Shown here piece by piece: positions 28,000 through 36,952 of a stretch of 64,000 nt of DNA. The DNA comes from K189A clade bacterium (GTDB lineage: Bacteria; Pseudomonadota; Gammaproteobacteria; Pseudomonadales; Azotimanducaceae). Numbering within the stretch: the first letter of the stretch is position 1; each line of letters opens with the position of its first letter. The translations under genes were made by a program, and so were the position numbers. The notes beneath the pieces were generated by a model. The model worked only from the letters and a program-made list of their open reading frames with translations, was not told where the DNA came from and ran no database searches. Location: positions 29,197-93,196 of the forward strand of contig CABZTD010000005.1 of assembly GCA_902528515.1 (NCBI GenBank), read 5' to 3'.

Positions 28000-28817
28000 G
28001 CGGTTTTTTTCTGGGTCTGCAAAAAATTCTGCCCCAGCATAGCCTTTCGCGGCTGGTAGGCTGGCTAGCGCAAAGCCAAATACCGCTTATTCGCCGCCCG
28101 TTTATTCACCTCTTTGCCTGGGCCTACGACATTTCCTTGGCCGATGCCGCACGCAAAGAACTGGATGACTACCATAGCTTCAACGACTTCTTTACCCGTG
28201 CCCTCGCCGATGGCGCACGACCGCCACCGGAGCAACCCAACGCACTAGCCTGTCCGGTAGACGGCACGATAAGCCAGATTGGTCGGATACAAAGCGATCT
28301 GCTGATGCAGGCCAAGGGTCACCAGTACACGCTTAATTCATTGGCGGGAGAAACGGGCAGAGGATTTGAGGACGGTGACTTTTGCACCATCTATCTTGCG
28401 CCCAGCAATTATCATCGCATCCACCTACCTTGGGACGGAACGCTGGTAGAGACGCGAGCCGTTCCAGGCGCGTTGTTTTCCGTGAATGGCGTAACCGAAG
28501 CCGGCATACCCGGATTGTTTTGCAGAAACGAACACCTAGTCTGCCGCTTCGAAACCGAGCACGGTCCTATACTTTTAGTTTTGGTGGGCGCGCTCATCGT
28601 CGCCTCCATAGAAACCGTATGGGAGGGACCCGCATCGCCCTATCGAGAAGAGATCGTTACCCAGCATGATCAGGCATTTAAGCGCGGGGATGAGATTGGC
28701 CGGTTTTTGCTAGGCTCGACAGTGATCTGCTGCTTCGTCAAAGACGCGGTGACTCTGGCAGAGCATTTGGATGCAGGGACAGTGGTCAGGCTTGGGGAAA
28801 TGATAGGAGCGCCTTGA
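27996..28817 (+). CDS. psd: Phosphatidylserine decarboxylase proenzyme
   Basis: A 273-residue inner-membrane-associated enzyme that makes phosphatidylethanolamine. The LGST motif (in 'GRFLLGSTVICCF', near residue 237) is the self-cleavage site where the serine becomes the pyruvoyl cofactor. 'FNDFFTRAL', 'PVDGTISQIG' and 'YLAPSNYHRIHLPWDG' are conserved, including the histidines needed for maturation. Overlaps the rhodanese stop by four bases. Confidence 0.96.
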   Translation: MSGFFLGLQKILPQHSLSRLVGWLAQSQIPLIRRPFIHLFAWAYDISLADAARKELDDYHSFNDFFTRALADGARPPPEQPNALACPVDGTISQIGRIQSDLLMQAKGHQYTLNSLAGETGRGFEDGDFCTIYLAPSNYHRIHLPWDGTLVETRAVPGALFSVNGVTEAGIPGLFCRNEHLVCRFETEHGPILLVLVGALIVASIETVWEGPASPYREEIVTQHDQAFKRGDEIGRFLLGSTVICCFVKDAVTLAEHLDAGTVVRLGEMIGAP

Positions 28818-28882
28818 GTTAGAAGGGTCGAGGATCACTAAGTTGATGAATACCTCTCGCAGTCAAAAAAACCCAACATGCT

Positions 28883-28911
28883 AAGGCTCGCCGAGGCCTT
28901 CCCCGTTTTTT
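28883..28911 (+). terminator. Candidate rho-independent terminator of the rhodanese-psd unit
   Basis: An AAGGCT...AGGCCTT stem with a short loop and one bulged base is followed by CCCCG and then TTTTTT (28906-28911). The stem is imperfect and the T-run starts 5 bases after it, so this is a moderate prediction. Confidence 0.4.
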
Positions 28912-28953
28912 ATATATGCTAATTTCGGGCGTGGGATATTTGGAGACTAGTCG

Positions 28954-29874
28954 ATGACATACCTCTTAGCGATTGCGTTTGCACTGCTAGCACCTGCAGT
29001 TCCACAAGCGTCCGAAACCATGAGCTACAACAACAAACTGAAAGAAGCGCTGCCGGGTTTTGAGATACCTGCCGAATGGCTCAGATCACATCCCCCGTTT
29101 CGGGTCGTCGGTAATTTGTACGGCGTTGGCGGCTTCGACCTAGCCACCTACCTCATCACCTCCTCCGAAGGTCATATTTTAATCAACACCGGCATCGAAG
29201 GCTCCATAGATGACATCAGCGCGAACATAGACGCTCTCGGCTACGACATAGCCGACGTAAAAATCCTTTTATCGATGCAATCACATTTCGACCACACCGC
29301 AGATCTGGCACGCATTAAAAAAGAAACGGGTGCCAAAATGTACGCAACCGCACCTGATGTGCGCGTGTTAGAAGACGGAGGGTTCAGCGACCCCCACTTT
29401 GGTGGGCTCGAAACGTTTAGGCCAATTAGGGTTGATAGGGTTGTCAGGGACGGCGAAATCATTGAATTGGGCGAGATAAAACTTACCGTCCACTATCACC
29501 CCGGCCATACCGAAGGTAGCTCTAGTTATGGGATGAAGGTCCGAGAGAACGGAAAAACCTACAACGTACTGATAGCGAATATGGGCACCATCAATCCTGG
29601 AAAAAAGCTGTTGGTAAAACCAACGTATCCCGGTGTCTCGGAGGATTTCGCCACTACCTACCGCACACAAAAGGCCATGCCCGTTGATATTTGGGTAGCC
29701 GCACACAAGAGCCAATACGGTTTTTATTACAAATACAGCCGTTCAAAGCCCTACAGTCCCGATACCTTTGTGGATCCAGAGGGGTTTGTTGACGCCGTTG
29801 AAAAACTCGAAGCGGTGTACCGGGTGCAGCTTTGGCAAGAAATGAAAGAAAGAGAAGCTGCCGTCAGCAATTAG
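28954..29874 (+). CDS. Subclass B3 metallo-beta-lactamase-like protein with Gln as first zinc ligand
   Basis: A 306-residue exported protein (signal peptide to about residue 20) with the metallo-beta-lactamase fold. The ligand set reads Q109-S-H111-F-D113-H114, H185 (in HPGHTEGSS) and H251 (in AAHKSQYG). This is the B3 arrangement, but with Gln where most B3 enzymes have His, as known for GOB-type enzymes. B3 relatives include true carbapenemases as well as enzymes of other function, so resistance activity is not proven. GGAG lies 8 bases before the ATG. No regulator of ampR type is next to it. Composition is slightly AT-richer than the neighbours. Confidence 0.85.
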   Translation: MTYLLAIAFALLAPAVPQASETMSYNNKLKEALPGFEIPAEWLRSHPPFRVVGNLYGVGGFDLATYLITSSEGHILINTGIEGSIDDISANIDALGYDIADVKILLSMQSHFDHTADLARIKKETGAKMYATAPDVRVLEDGGFSDPHFGGLETFRPIRVDRVVRDGEIIELGEIKLTVHYHPGHTEGSSSYGMKVRENGKTYNVLIANMGTINPGKKLLVKPTYPGVSEDFATTYRTQKAMPVDIWVAAHKSQYGFYYKYSRSKPYSPDTFVDPEGFVDAVEKLEAVYRVQLWQEMKEREAAVSN

Positions 29875-30051
29875 CGAGAGTTTGGCTTATAGCTAAAAAC
29901 AGTAGGGCAACCCCGCCTGTTAGGAGGATACGGAAGCTTCATCGGCTCCTCCATGCGGTTCTCGCCAATGAGGATCCCTTTTTTAGAAAGATCGCGTGAA
30001 TGGCGGGAAAGAATTCAACGGGCAAGAAAGTATTTCTGGTCGCTATGTCGC

Positions 30052-30894
30052 TTAACTACCCCTAAACGCCATCACGTCAGAAAGAGCTTTTGCGCCACCC
30101 CCCAACATCACCAGCCGATCAAAGCCCAGGGCAACGCCTGCGCATTCGGGCAGCCCGTGTTCCAAGGCCGCTAAGAAGGCCTCGTCCACCGCCATGGCTG
30201 GCAGCCCGCGCTGCTGCCTTATTTCACTATCAATTTTAAATCTCTGACGATGCTCGTCGGCGTCTAGCAACTCCCAGTAGCCGTTAGCAATTTCAATGCC
30301 GTCGATGACCAGTTCGAATCGTGCTGCGGTTTGGCCGTCTGGGTTTATGCGCGCTAGCGCGGCTTGGTCCGCGGGGTAATCGGTAATAAAAAACCGTCCG
30401 GGGGTTAGGCGCTCGCAGGCTTCGGCGAAGGCGAGGTCGAGTGCATCCCTCCCGCGACCTTTGCTCTTACCGACAACGTCCTCATAGGTCAGCCGCTGAT
30501 AGGGTTTGGGGCCTAAGAGGACATCCACCAGGTCTGCGACTTCGTGCATAAGCTGGTTGTGGTCAAAGCCTAGGCGGTACCACTCCAGCATGGTGAATTC
30601 AGGGTTGTGCAGCATACCCTGCTCGCCGTGGCGAAAGGCTGGGCCTAGCTGATAGCAACTGGGCATGCCTGCGGCGAGCAGGCGTTTCATCTGATATTCC
30701 GGCGAGGTTTGTAGGTAGCCGTACCCGGGCACTTCGATGCTTTGAACATCGGGTTCTGTGATCGAGTCCCTGGCAAGCGCCGGGATTTGCACTTCGATCA
30801 CGTCGCGCGCCACGAGAAAGGCCCTTGCCTGAGCCAGTAGCTCGGCCCGCTGCTTTAAATGCTCAATGCTTGCCAAGGGCCGCCAGTTACTCAC
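30052..30894 (-). CDS. epmA: EF-P beta-lysine ligase EpmA
   Basis: A 280-residue paralogue of the catalytic domain of lysyl-tRNA synthetase that attaches (R)-beta-lysine to EF-P. It lacks the tRNA anticodon-binding domain. Class II motif 2 is seen in FRHGEQGMLHNPEFTMLEWY and motif 3 in GVALGFDRLVM. Length matches the GenX/PoxA family rather than LysRS. Reads in the same direction as efp, 15 bases downstream of it. Confidence 0.96.
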   Translation of the reverse strand: MSNWRPLASIEHLKQRAELLAQARAFLVARDVIEVQIPALARDSITEPDVQSIEVPGYGYLQTSPEYQMKRLLAAGMPSCYQLGPAFRHGEQGMLHNPEFTMLEWYRLGFDHNQLMHEVADLVDVLLGPKPYQRLTYEDVVGKSKGRGRDALDLAFAEACERLTPGRFFITDYPADQAALARINPDGQTAARFELVIDGIEIANGYWELLDADEHRQRFKIDSEIRQQRGLPAMAVDEAFLAALEHGLPECAGVALGFDRLVMLGGGAKALSDVMAFRGS

Positions 30895-30909
30895 GGGTGC
30901 ATAGGGTTG

Positions 30910-31485
30910 CTAGGTTTTTGCGCGGGAGACGTATTCGCCGGTTCGGGTATCGACTTTGAGCACGTCGCCAATGTTGATGAACAGCGGCACGCCCTTGATG
31001 GTTGCGCCGGTCGACAAGGTAGCTGGCTTCGTGCCGCCATTGGCGGTGTCGCCTTTCAGGCCCGGGTCGGTGTCGGTGACTTCCAGCTCTACGAAATTCG
31101 GCGGAGTGACCGCAATGGGGTCGTCATTCCAAAGCGTGACTTGGTACACCTCTTGTTCTTTCAACCAGTTTTCCGAATCGGCTACCGCTGACTGGTCTGC
31201 TGCGACCTGTTCATAACTGTCGTCGGTCTTCATGAAGTGCCAGAACTCGCCGTCGGTGTAGAGGTATTCCATGTCCAGCTCAATGACGTCGGCGGCTTCG
31301 ATACTTTCACCAGACTTGAAGGTACGCTCCCAAACCCGTCCGTTTTTGAGGTTACGCATCTTTACGCGGTTGAAGGCTTGGCCCTTACCCGGCTTCACAA
31401 ATTCGTTCTCAAGAATGTTGCAAGGGTCGCCGTCCAGCATCACTTTCATGCCTGAGCGAAATTCGTTGGTAGAATAAGTAGCCAT
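30910..31485 (-). CDS. efp: Translation elongation factor P
   Basis: A 191-residue tRNA-mimic that relieves ribosome stalling at proline runs. The loop [13 protein letters not shown] carries the lysine (about residue 34) that is modified by EpmA and EpmB. Three beta-barrel domains are present, ending with [13 protein letters not shown]. The ATG at 31485 gives the standard [10 protein letters not shown] opening; a longer frame upstream runs through epmB on the other strand and is not real. The gap to divergent epmB is only 30 bases. Confidence 0.98.
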   Translation of the reverse strand: MATYSTNEFRSGMKVMLDGDPCNILENEFVKPGKGQAFNRVKMRNLKNGRVWERTFKSGESIEAADVIELDMEYLYTDGEFWHFMKTDDSYEQVAADQSAVADSENWLKEQEVYQVTLWNDDPIAVTPPNFVELEVTDTDPGLKGDTANGGTKPATLSTGATIKGVPLFINIGDVLKVDTRTGEYVSRAKT

Positions 31486-31515
31486 AGTCCCGCAGTCATC
31501 CGTTGGTGAGACGTC

Positions 31516-32532
31516 ATGATAACCCCGAACAGAACGCCGTGGCAGCCCGACGAGTGGCAAAAGCTTCTGCGCGAGGCGTTTCGGCAGCCCCAGGCCCTGT
31601 TGAGCCACCTTGATCTGCCCGCTGATCCGCTGACGCCGGATCTTCAACCCGACTTCGCCATGCTGGTACCTGCCCCCTTTGCCGCGCGCATGAACCCAGC
31701 CGACCCCAGGGACCCGCTGCTGCGGCAGGTACTCCCGTTGCAGCAGGAGCGCGACGAAGACTTGGGCTTTGTCGCCGACCCCTTGGGCGAAACTGACGCC
31801 CAGCTTGGGTTTAAACGCGCGCCCACACTCATACAAAAATATCGGGGCCGGGTGCTGATGATTACCACGCCGGGCTGCGCAGTGAACTGCCGTTACTGCT
31901 TTCGTAGGCATTTTCCCTACCAAGACCACCGGCCCGCAGGTCATGGCGAGGCCCTTGAAGTGATCGCCGGTGACGCATCGATTAGCGAGGTGATTCTATC
32001 GGGTGGCGATCCGCTGCTACTCGGCGATGCTCAGCTCGCCCGGCTGATCGATGGCATTTGCGCCATCGCCCATGTGAGGCGCATACGCCTGCACAGCCGT
32101 TTGCCCATTGTGTTACCCCAGCGCGTTACCCAAGCGCTGCTAGAAAGCTTAGCGGCAAGCCGGTGTTCGGTAACCATAGTCGTGCACTGCAACCATGCCC
32201 AGGAGCTCGACGAGGATACGGCGCGCGCATTCGCGTGCCTGCGCGAGGTTGGAGTGCATCTGCTGAACCAGACCGTGCTGCTGCACGGAGTGAACGACGA
32301 AGCCGATATCCTATGCGAGCTATCCGAGACGCTGTTCAAGCAGGGCGCGCTGCCCTACTACCTGCATATGCCGGATCCGGTGACCGGCACCGCGCACTTC
32401 ATGGTGTCGGATGCAGAGGCGCAGCCGCTTTATGAGGCTATGCGCGAACGCCTGCCGGGCTACCTGTTGCCGCAACTGGTGCGCGAGGAACCCGGCGAAG
32501 TGTCGAAGACGGCTTTGGCTTTTAACAACTAA
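31516..32532 (+). CDS. epmB: EF-P-specific lysine 2,3-aminomutase EpmB
   Basis: A 338-residue radical-SAM, PLP-dependent enzyme that turns (S)-alpha-lysine into (R)-beta-lysine for EF-P. The cluster motif is C121-x3-C125-x2-C128 in [16 protein letters not shown]. '[13 protein letters not shown]' and '[16 protein letters not shown]' are typical of the aminomutase family. With epmA and efp it completes the lysylation pathway at one locus. EpmC, the hydroxylase acting after it, is not in the window. Confidence 0.96.
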   Translation: MITPNRTPWQPDEWQKLLREAFRQPQALLSHLDLPADPLTPDLQPDFAMLVPAPFAARMNPADPRDPLLRQVLPLQQERDEDLGFVADPLGETDAQLGFKRAPTLIQKYRGRVLMITTPGCAVNCRYCFRRHFPYQDHRPAGHGEALEVIAGDASISEVILSGGDPLLLGDAQLARLIDGICAIAHVRRIRLHSRLPIVLPQRVTQALLESLAASRCSVTIVVHCNHAQELDEDTARAFACLREVGVHLLNQTVLLHGVNDEADILCELSETLFKQGALPYYLHMPDPVTGTAHFMVSDAEAQPLYEAMRERLPGYLLPQLVREEPGEVSKTALAFNN

Positions 32533-32645
32533 GCCGTAAAAACCTCAAAGGACGCCAATCCAGCTCCTGCCGTCTGCCCGAGTGTTCAGGCGGTGCTTTT
32601 ACCGGCAGACTCTCTCGCTGAGGAGACGAGGGAACAGGGAACACG

Positions 32646-33824
32646 ATGATAGCTGAAATAAATCCGGGTACCCCGAAAGGCTGCGAACGCATTGCCTACG
32701 CGGTAGGTTTTCAAGAGGACGCTACCTACAGCGATGTCTATGGCGGCGGCGGAGCCATTGTCGGGCTCGACTGCCATTTAATTCGGCCCATCAACCATGC
32801 CAGCGATACGCTGATCGTGTTTATGCATCCTGTCGGAGGAGGCATGTACCTACCCCTGGTGCGGCAACTGGCAAAGCAGGGGCGCCATGTGCTGTGGGCC
32901 AACTCCCGCTACCGCGGCGCAGACTATGCGCTAATAATGGAGAAAGTTGCCTGTGATTTAGGCGAGGCCATATGCGATGCCACGGAACGCCTTGGCTATA
33001 GCAACATTGTGCTCGCGGGTTGGTCCGGCGGCGGCTCGCTCATGATGTGGTATCAGGCGCTGGCGGAGGCTGGCGCTGGCATTAGCGATACCGCGGCGGG
33101 TGACCCTTATACCGTGGCTGCATCGCGTCTGCCTGCGGCCAGCTCGATCATCATGATGGCGGCGCACGTAAGCCGACACCGCATTTTTACCGAATGGCTC
33201 GACCCGTCGATTAGCGACGAGAGCCAGCCCAACCTGCGCGATGCCCAGCTGAATCTGTACGATGCCGGCAATCCAAATCAACCGCCCTATTCGGCGGACT
33301 TTCTCGAACGCTTCGCCCGAGCCCAGGTCGCTCGCAACCGGCGCATCACTGCTTGGGTGAAGGAAAAACTGGCAGTCATTCGCTCATCCGATAGCCCGTG
33401 GAGCGAGTTCGCCTTTACCGTACACGGCACCATGGCCGATCCACGCTGGCTCGACCCCAGCATTGAACCCAGCGATCGTAAGGCCGGAAGCTGCTACTTG
33501 GGTGACCCTCAAATTGTCAATGACGGCCCGGTCGGGCTGGCGAGGTTTTGTACCTTGCGCAGTTGGCTCAGCCAGTGGAGCTATGACGATGCGCGCTGCG
33601 ATGCCATTGCTTCAGGCAGCAGAATCAGCGTGCCGGTACTGGTGATAGGCAACTCGGCGGACGACGCCTGCACGCCAAGCCACACCCAGCGACTGTATGA
33701 CGCCGTGACTCACGAGCAAAAGCATCTGCATGTGGTGAAGGGGGCAACACACTACTACACCGGCGTGAAGGGTGCCGAGCATATGGCCGAGGCCTGTGGA
33801 GTGATTGAGAAATTTCTGGCATAG
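32646..33824 (+). CDS. Alpha/beta hydrolase, substrate unknown
   Basis: A 392-residue hydrolase-fold protein. The nucleophile elbow is G-W-S127-G-G-G; a catalytic acid D339 or D340 lies in 'GNSADDACTPSH' and a histidine H369 in 'GATHYY', at the normal positions. The oxyanion region is 'FMHPVGGGMY'. A long insertion between the nucleophile and the acid (about residues 150-300) would form a cap. No signal peptide is seen, so it is probably cytoplasmic. It stands alone between epmB and serB; nothing nearby suggests a substrate. Confidence 0.8.
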   Translation: MIAEINPGTPKGCERIAYAVGFQEDATYSDVYGGGGAIVGLDCHLIRPINHASDTLIVFMHPVGGGMYLPLVRQLAKQGRHVLWANSRYRGADYALIMEKVACDLGEAICDATERLGYSNIVLAGWSGGGSLMMWYQALAEAGAGISDTAAGDPYTVAASRLPAASSIIMMAAHVSRHRIFTEWLDPSISDESQPNLRDAQLNLYDAGNPNQPPYSADFLERFARAQVARNRRITAWVKEKLAVIRSSDSPWSEFAFTVHGTMADPRWLDPSIEPSDRKAGSCYLGDPQIVNDGPVGLARFCTLRSWLSQWSYDDARCDAIASGSRISVPVLVIGNSADDACTPSHTQRLYDAVTHEQKHLHVVKGATHYYTGVKGAEHMAEACGVIEKFLA

Positions 33825-33844
33825 CGGCGATAAACGCACGTGCC

Positions 33845-35095
33845 TTAGTCGCGAGTCAGCGCCTGTTCAATATCCAGATCGCTGAAGCCGATGAGGTACA
33901 GAATTGCATCTAGTCCGAAGTTAGAGATAGAGTGCTCGGCGCTTTCCCGCACGATAGTTTTTGCATGATAGGCCACTCCTAGTCCTGCCTGCTGGAGCAT
34001 GGGTAGGTCGTTGGCGCCGTCGCCTACCGCAATGGTTTGGGCGAGGGAGATGTTTTCTTTAACGGCAATCTGACGCAGCAGTTCGGCCTTGCGCTGGGCA
34101 TCGACGATGTCGCCCAGCACCTTGCCGGTCATTACCCCATCGACTTCTTCCAGTTCATTGGCAAAGACGTAGTCGATACCCAGTTGCTGCTGCAAGCACT
34201 CGCCAACGTACTGAAAGCCGCCGGAGAACACGGCGACGGTATAACCGAAGTGCTTGAGCGCCTTAATCAAACGCCGTGCGCCAGTGTTAAGCGCCACGGA
34301 CTCGGCCACCTCGTGCAACACCTGCAGGGGCATTCCCTCAAGCAGCGCAGCCCGCTGGCGAAAACTCTCTTTGAAATCCAGCTTACCGGCCATGGCGGCA
34401 TCGGTAATGGCCACCACTTTGTCGCCCACACCGTGGCGCTTGGCCAGCTCGTCCATGACCTCTTCGGCGATAAGGGTAGAGTCCATGTCGAAGGCGACGA
34501 GGCGCCGATTGCGCCGAAAAACCGAGTCCCGCTGCAAACTCACGTCGAAATCACTTTGGTCTGCGAGCTTTAGCAGCGCCGCCTGGAACTCGACACTGTT
34601 GACCAGCTCACCGCTGAGTCGCATTTCCACACCGAATCGTTCATCGACGCCGCGCGCGTCCACCAGCGCCCTTGGCTTGGTGAGACGGCGCACAGTGTCG
34701 ATGTTCATTTGCCACGCGTGCGTGAGCGCGCTAACCGCCTGCAGGGGTTTTGCGGCGGAGCCGTTGGTGAGCAGAGTCAAGATCAGCGGGCTGGCAAAAA
34801 TCGATCTTGCCCAGTTGCCGTAGTCGTCTGCATCGACAGTCTCCAGCCTGAGGGCAGAGCCAACGTCTGCACAGCGCGCAGCAATCGCCTCGCGCAGAGC
34901 GTCGCTATTTTTTGAGGAGGAAAGCAGCAGACCGAGGGCGAGTTCATCGTGAATGACCGCTTGGCCCATGTCCAAAATCTGCGCGTCGAACTCAACGCAA
35001 ATGGCCATGAGCGCAGACATCAGCCCCGGCTTATCCTGACCGGAAATACTCACCAACATGATTTGTTCGGCCAAGGGCTGAACCCTGTGTTGCAA
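33845..35095 (-). CDS. serB: Phosphoserine phosphatase SerB
   Basis: A protein of about 416 residues: two ACT-like domains in the N-terminal half ('MLVSISGQDKPGLMSALMAIC' and a second near 105-180) and a HAD phosphatase domain with FDMDSTLI as the nucleophile motif, 'FSGGFQYVG' and 'VGDGANDLPML'. It makes serine from phosphoserine. The start is uncertain: TTG at 35095 or ATG at 35059, neither with a good ribosome binding site. Divergent from a YtjB-like gene, as serB is in E. coli and Pseudomonas. Confidence 0.95.
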   Translation of the reverse strand: MQHRVQPLAEQIMLVSISGQDKPGLMSALMAICVEFDAQILDMGQAVIHDELALGLLLSSSKNSDALREAIAARCADVGSALRLETVDADDYGNWARSIFASPLILTLLTNGSAAKPLQAVSALTHAWQMNIDTVRRLTKPRALVDARGVDERFGVEMRLSGELVNSVEFQAALLKLADQSDFDVSLQRDSVFRRNRRLVAFDMDSTLIAEEVMDELAKRHGVGDKVVAITDAAMAGKLDFKESFRQRAALLEGMPLQVLHEVAESVALNTGARRLIKALKHFGYTVAVFSGGFQYVGECLQQQLGIDYVFANELEEVDGVMTGKVLGDIVDAQRKAELLRQIAVKENISLAQTIAVGDGANDLPMLQQAGLGVAYHAKTIVRESAEHSISNFGLDAILYLIGFSDLDIEQALTRD

Positions 35096-35302
35096 TGTGT
35101 TGCAGTAGTCTAGCGGCCTGAAGTGGTGGCGAGAAGGATTGCATCCTGCGCTTTGTGGTATTTTACCGATCTCAGTGCCACCACCAACCGAGGTCTATTT
35201 GCACACCCTCTTCGCCCAGTCTCAACAACATCCGGTAGATGTGAAAAAGCCTGATGCCTGTGGCCAGATCGCCCCTCTTTCGCTTCGAGATACGTTGCCT
35301 AG

Positions 35303-36433
35303 ATGAAACCCCTGCAGCGTTTTCGCGCCCTGTTTCGTGCCAGTCGGGTCACCTTACCCGCGGCGGGGATTGCCACCGCCATCTGCGCGGCATGTCTGTT
35401 TGCTATTTGGTTTGAGCGCCCTAACGGTCAGGAAGAAATGGACCGCTACGGAAGCGCACTGGCCACGACCTTGGCAGATACCACCGCAGATGCACTTTTG
35501 AACACCGAGCAAATCAACCTAACGGTTATTGCCAACCGGCTCACCGCCTTGGAAGAGATTGCCGGCATCGCGTTCTTTGATGCCGGCAATGACATGATGG
35601 CCATGAGCGGCTTACAGCCGTCGAATACAAGCTATATCGCCCAAGCCACCATTGACGATACGTTGAGCGGTATTGTTTACGTCACATTGAATCGAGAAGC
35701 ATTCGCGCCACCACTGCCTTGGGTGCTGGGGCTGTTATCGATTATTGCCCTATTATTGACACCACCCGTGACGGTGATGGTTATTCGGTTCAGTGCCCGG
35801 GGCAATCGATCTCTGCCCATTGTCTCGGTGCCTGCAGAACAGCCTAAAGAGCAGTCCGCCTACTTGCTCACGGTCAGGCTGCATAACCAGCGCAGTCTCC
35901 GCTCAGCCGAGCAAAGGCAAGCCATTGAAGATGCCCTGGCCATGGCCCAGGAGGTATGTGCACTGTATCCCGGACTCGCCGTGGCCATTCAGGAGCGCGG
36001 GCTGGCCTTAGTGATCAGTAGGGCCCAAACCGATGGTCTAACCGCGGTTTACGCATCGCTACTGTTGCAGCATCTGCTACGAGAATACGAAACCCTCGGC
36101 GAGTTCCGCTGCCATCTTTGTCATGTGATTAGCCCAAAAGATCCCGCGGAGATCACAGCCATGACCGTGGACGCGATCGAGGAGATTACCAATCTGGAGC
36201 AAAACCTAACCCTCGCGTCCCTAGCGAAAGCCGAGACCGCGCTGATGACGGCGGACGTATTTACTGACCTTGATGCTGAGCAGCGCGAATGGGCGCAGGA
36301 GTTCACCCACCCGATTCTCGAGGATCTTGCTCCCCGGGAAGCGTTCTACAGCGTGGAATGTCTGCCCAAGCGGGAGCAAATGCTGATCACGGGCCAGGCC
36401 CAAGTAGTGCTTGGGTTTAACATGGCCACCTAA
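35303..36433 (+). CDS. YtjB/AhpA-like inner-membrane protein
   Basis: A 376-residue protein with a first membrane segment at about residues 18-37, a periplasmic loop of about 95 residues and a second segment at about 138-160, followed by a cytoplasmic region of about 215 residues. The layout and the position divergent from serB match the YtjB (Smp) / AhpA family of E. coli and Pseudomonas. Function in that family is not established. The cytoplasmic part has no catalytic motif I recognise. Confidence 0.75.
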   Translation: MKPLQRFRALFRASRVTLPAAGIATAICAACLFAIWFERPNGQEEMDRYGSALATTLADTTADALLNTEQINLTVIANRLTALEEIAGIAFFDAGNDMMAMSGLQPSNTSYIAQATIDDTLSGIVYVTLNREAFAPPLPWVLGLLSIIALLLTPPVTVMVIRFSARGNRSLPIVSVPAEQPKEQSAYLLTVRLHNQRSLRSAEQRQAIEDALAMAQEVCALYPGLAVAIQERGLALVISRAQTDGLTAVYASLLLQHLLREYETLGEFRCHLCHVISPKDPAEITAMTVDAIEEITNLEQNLTLASLAKAETALMTADVFTDLDAEQREWAQEFTHPILEDLAPREAFYSVECLPKREQMLITGQAQVVLGFNMAT

Positions 36434-36520
36434 AGCGCTGTAGGTCGAACGCCTGTGGTATTGCGCACCTTATGGGTCTAGTCTGCTGGGCAGTCTCACC
36501 AACAAAGAGGAATTAACCCT

Positions 36521-36913
36521 ATGCTAAATCACGTCATGATCGGCGCTAACGACATTCAAAAAACCAAGGCTTTTTACGACGCCGTGCTCGGTGTTCTGGG
36601 TGCAGGCCCAGGCATGGAACACGTCAACGACACGGGACATACACGCTTGTTCTATACCTACGATAGCTCAACCTTTAGCGTTTCCGAACCTATTAACGGT
36701 CAACCTGCCAGCGTTGCCAATGGCTCGACCATTGGTTTTGTATGCAGCTCGCCAGAGCAGATACAGGAATTCCACGACGTAGCAATAGCGAACGGCGGCA
36801 TTACCGCGGAAGATCCACCGGGACCACGCGAGGGCAACATGGGTCTCATGTACCTGTGCTACTTTCTGGACCCCGATGGTCACAAGATCTGCGGCATTCA
36901 TAGACCGACTTAG
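36521..36913 (+). CDS. VOC-family (glyoxalase/bleomycin-resistance-like) protein
   Basis: A 130-residue protein of the vicinal oxygen chelate fold: 'LNHVMIGANDIQKTKAFYDAVLGVLG' at the start, and 'FLDPDGHKICGIHR' at the end, giving the usual paired beta-alpha-beta-beta-beta modules with metal-ligand candidates His4 and the C-terminal His/Glu region. AGAGGA lies 9 bases before the ATG. Substrate unknown. Convergent with parC. Confidence 0.88.
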   Translation: MLNHVMIGANDIQKTKAFYDAVLGVLGAGPGMEHVNDTGHTRLFYTYDSSTFSVSEPINGQPASVANGSTIGFVCSSPEQIQEFHDVAIANGGITAEDPPGPREGNMGLMYLCYFLDPDGHKICGIHRPT

Positions 36914-36928
36914 ATCTGATCGACAGTG

Positions 36929-36952
36929 GAGGGCGCCGAGATCGGCGCTCTC
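36929..36952. terminator. Hairpin between the convergent VOC and parC genes
   Basis: GAGGGCGCC (36929-36937) pairs with GGCGCTCTC (36944-36952), with one G-T pair and a GAGATC loop. It overlaps the parC stop codon. No T-run on either strand. Confidence 0.4.
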
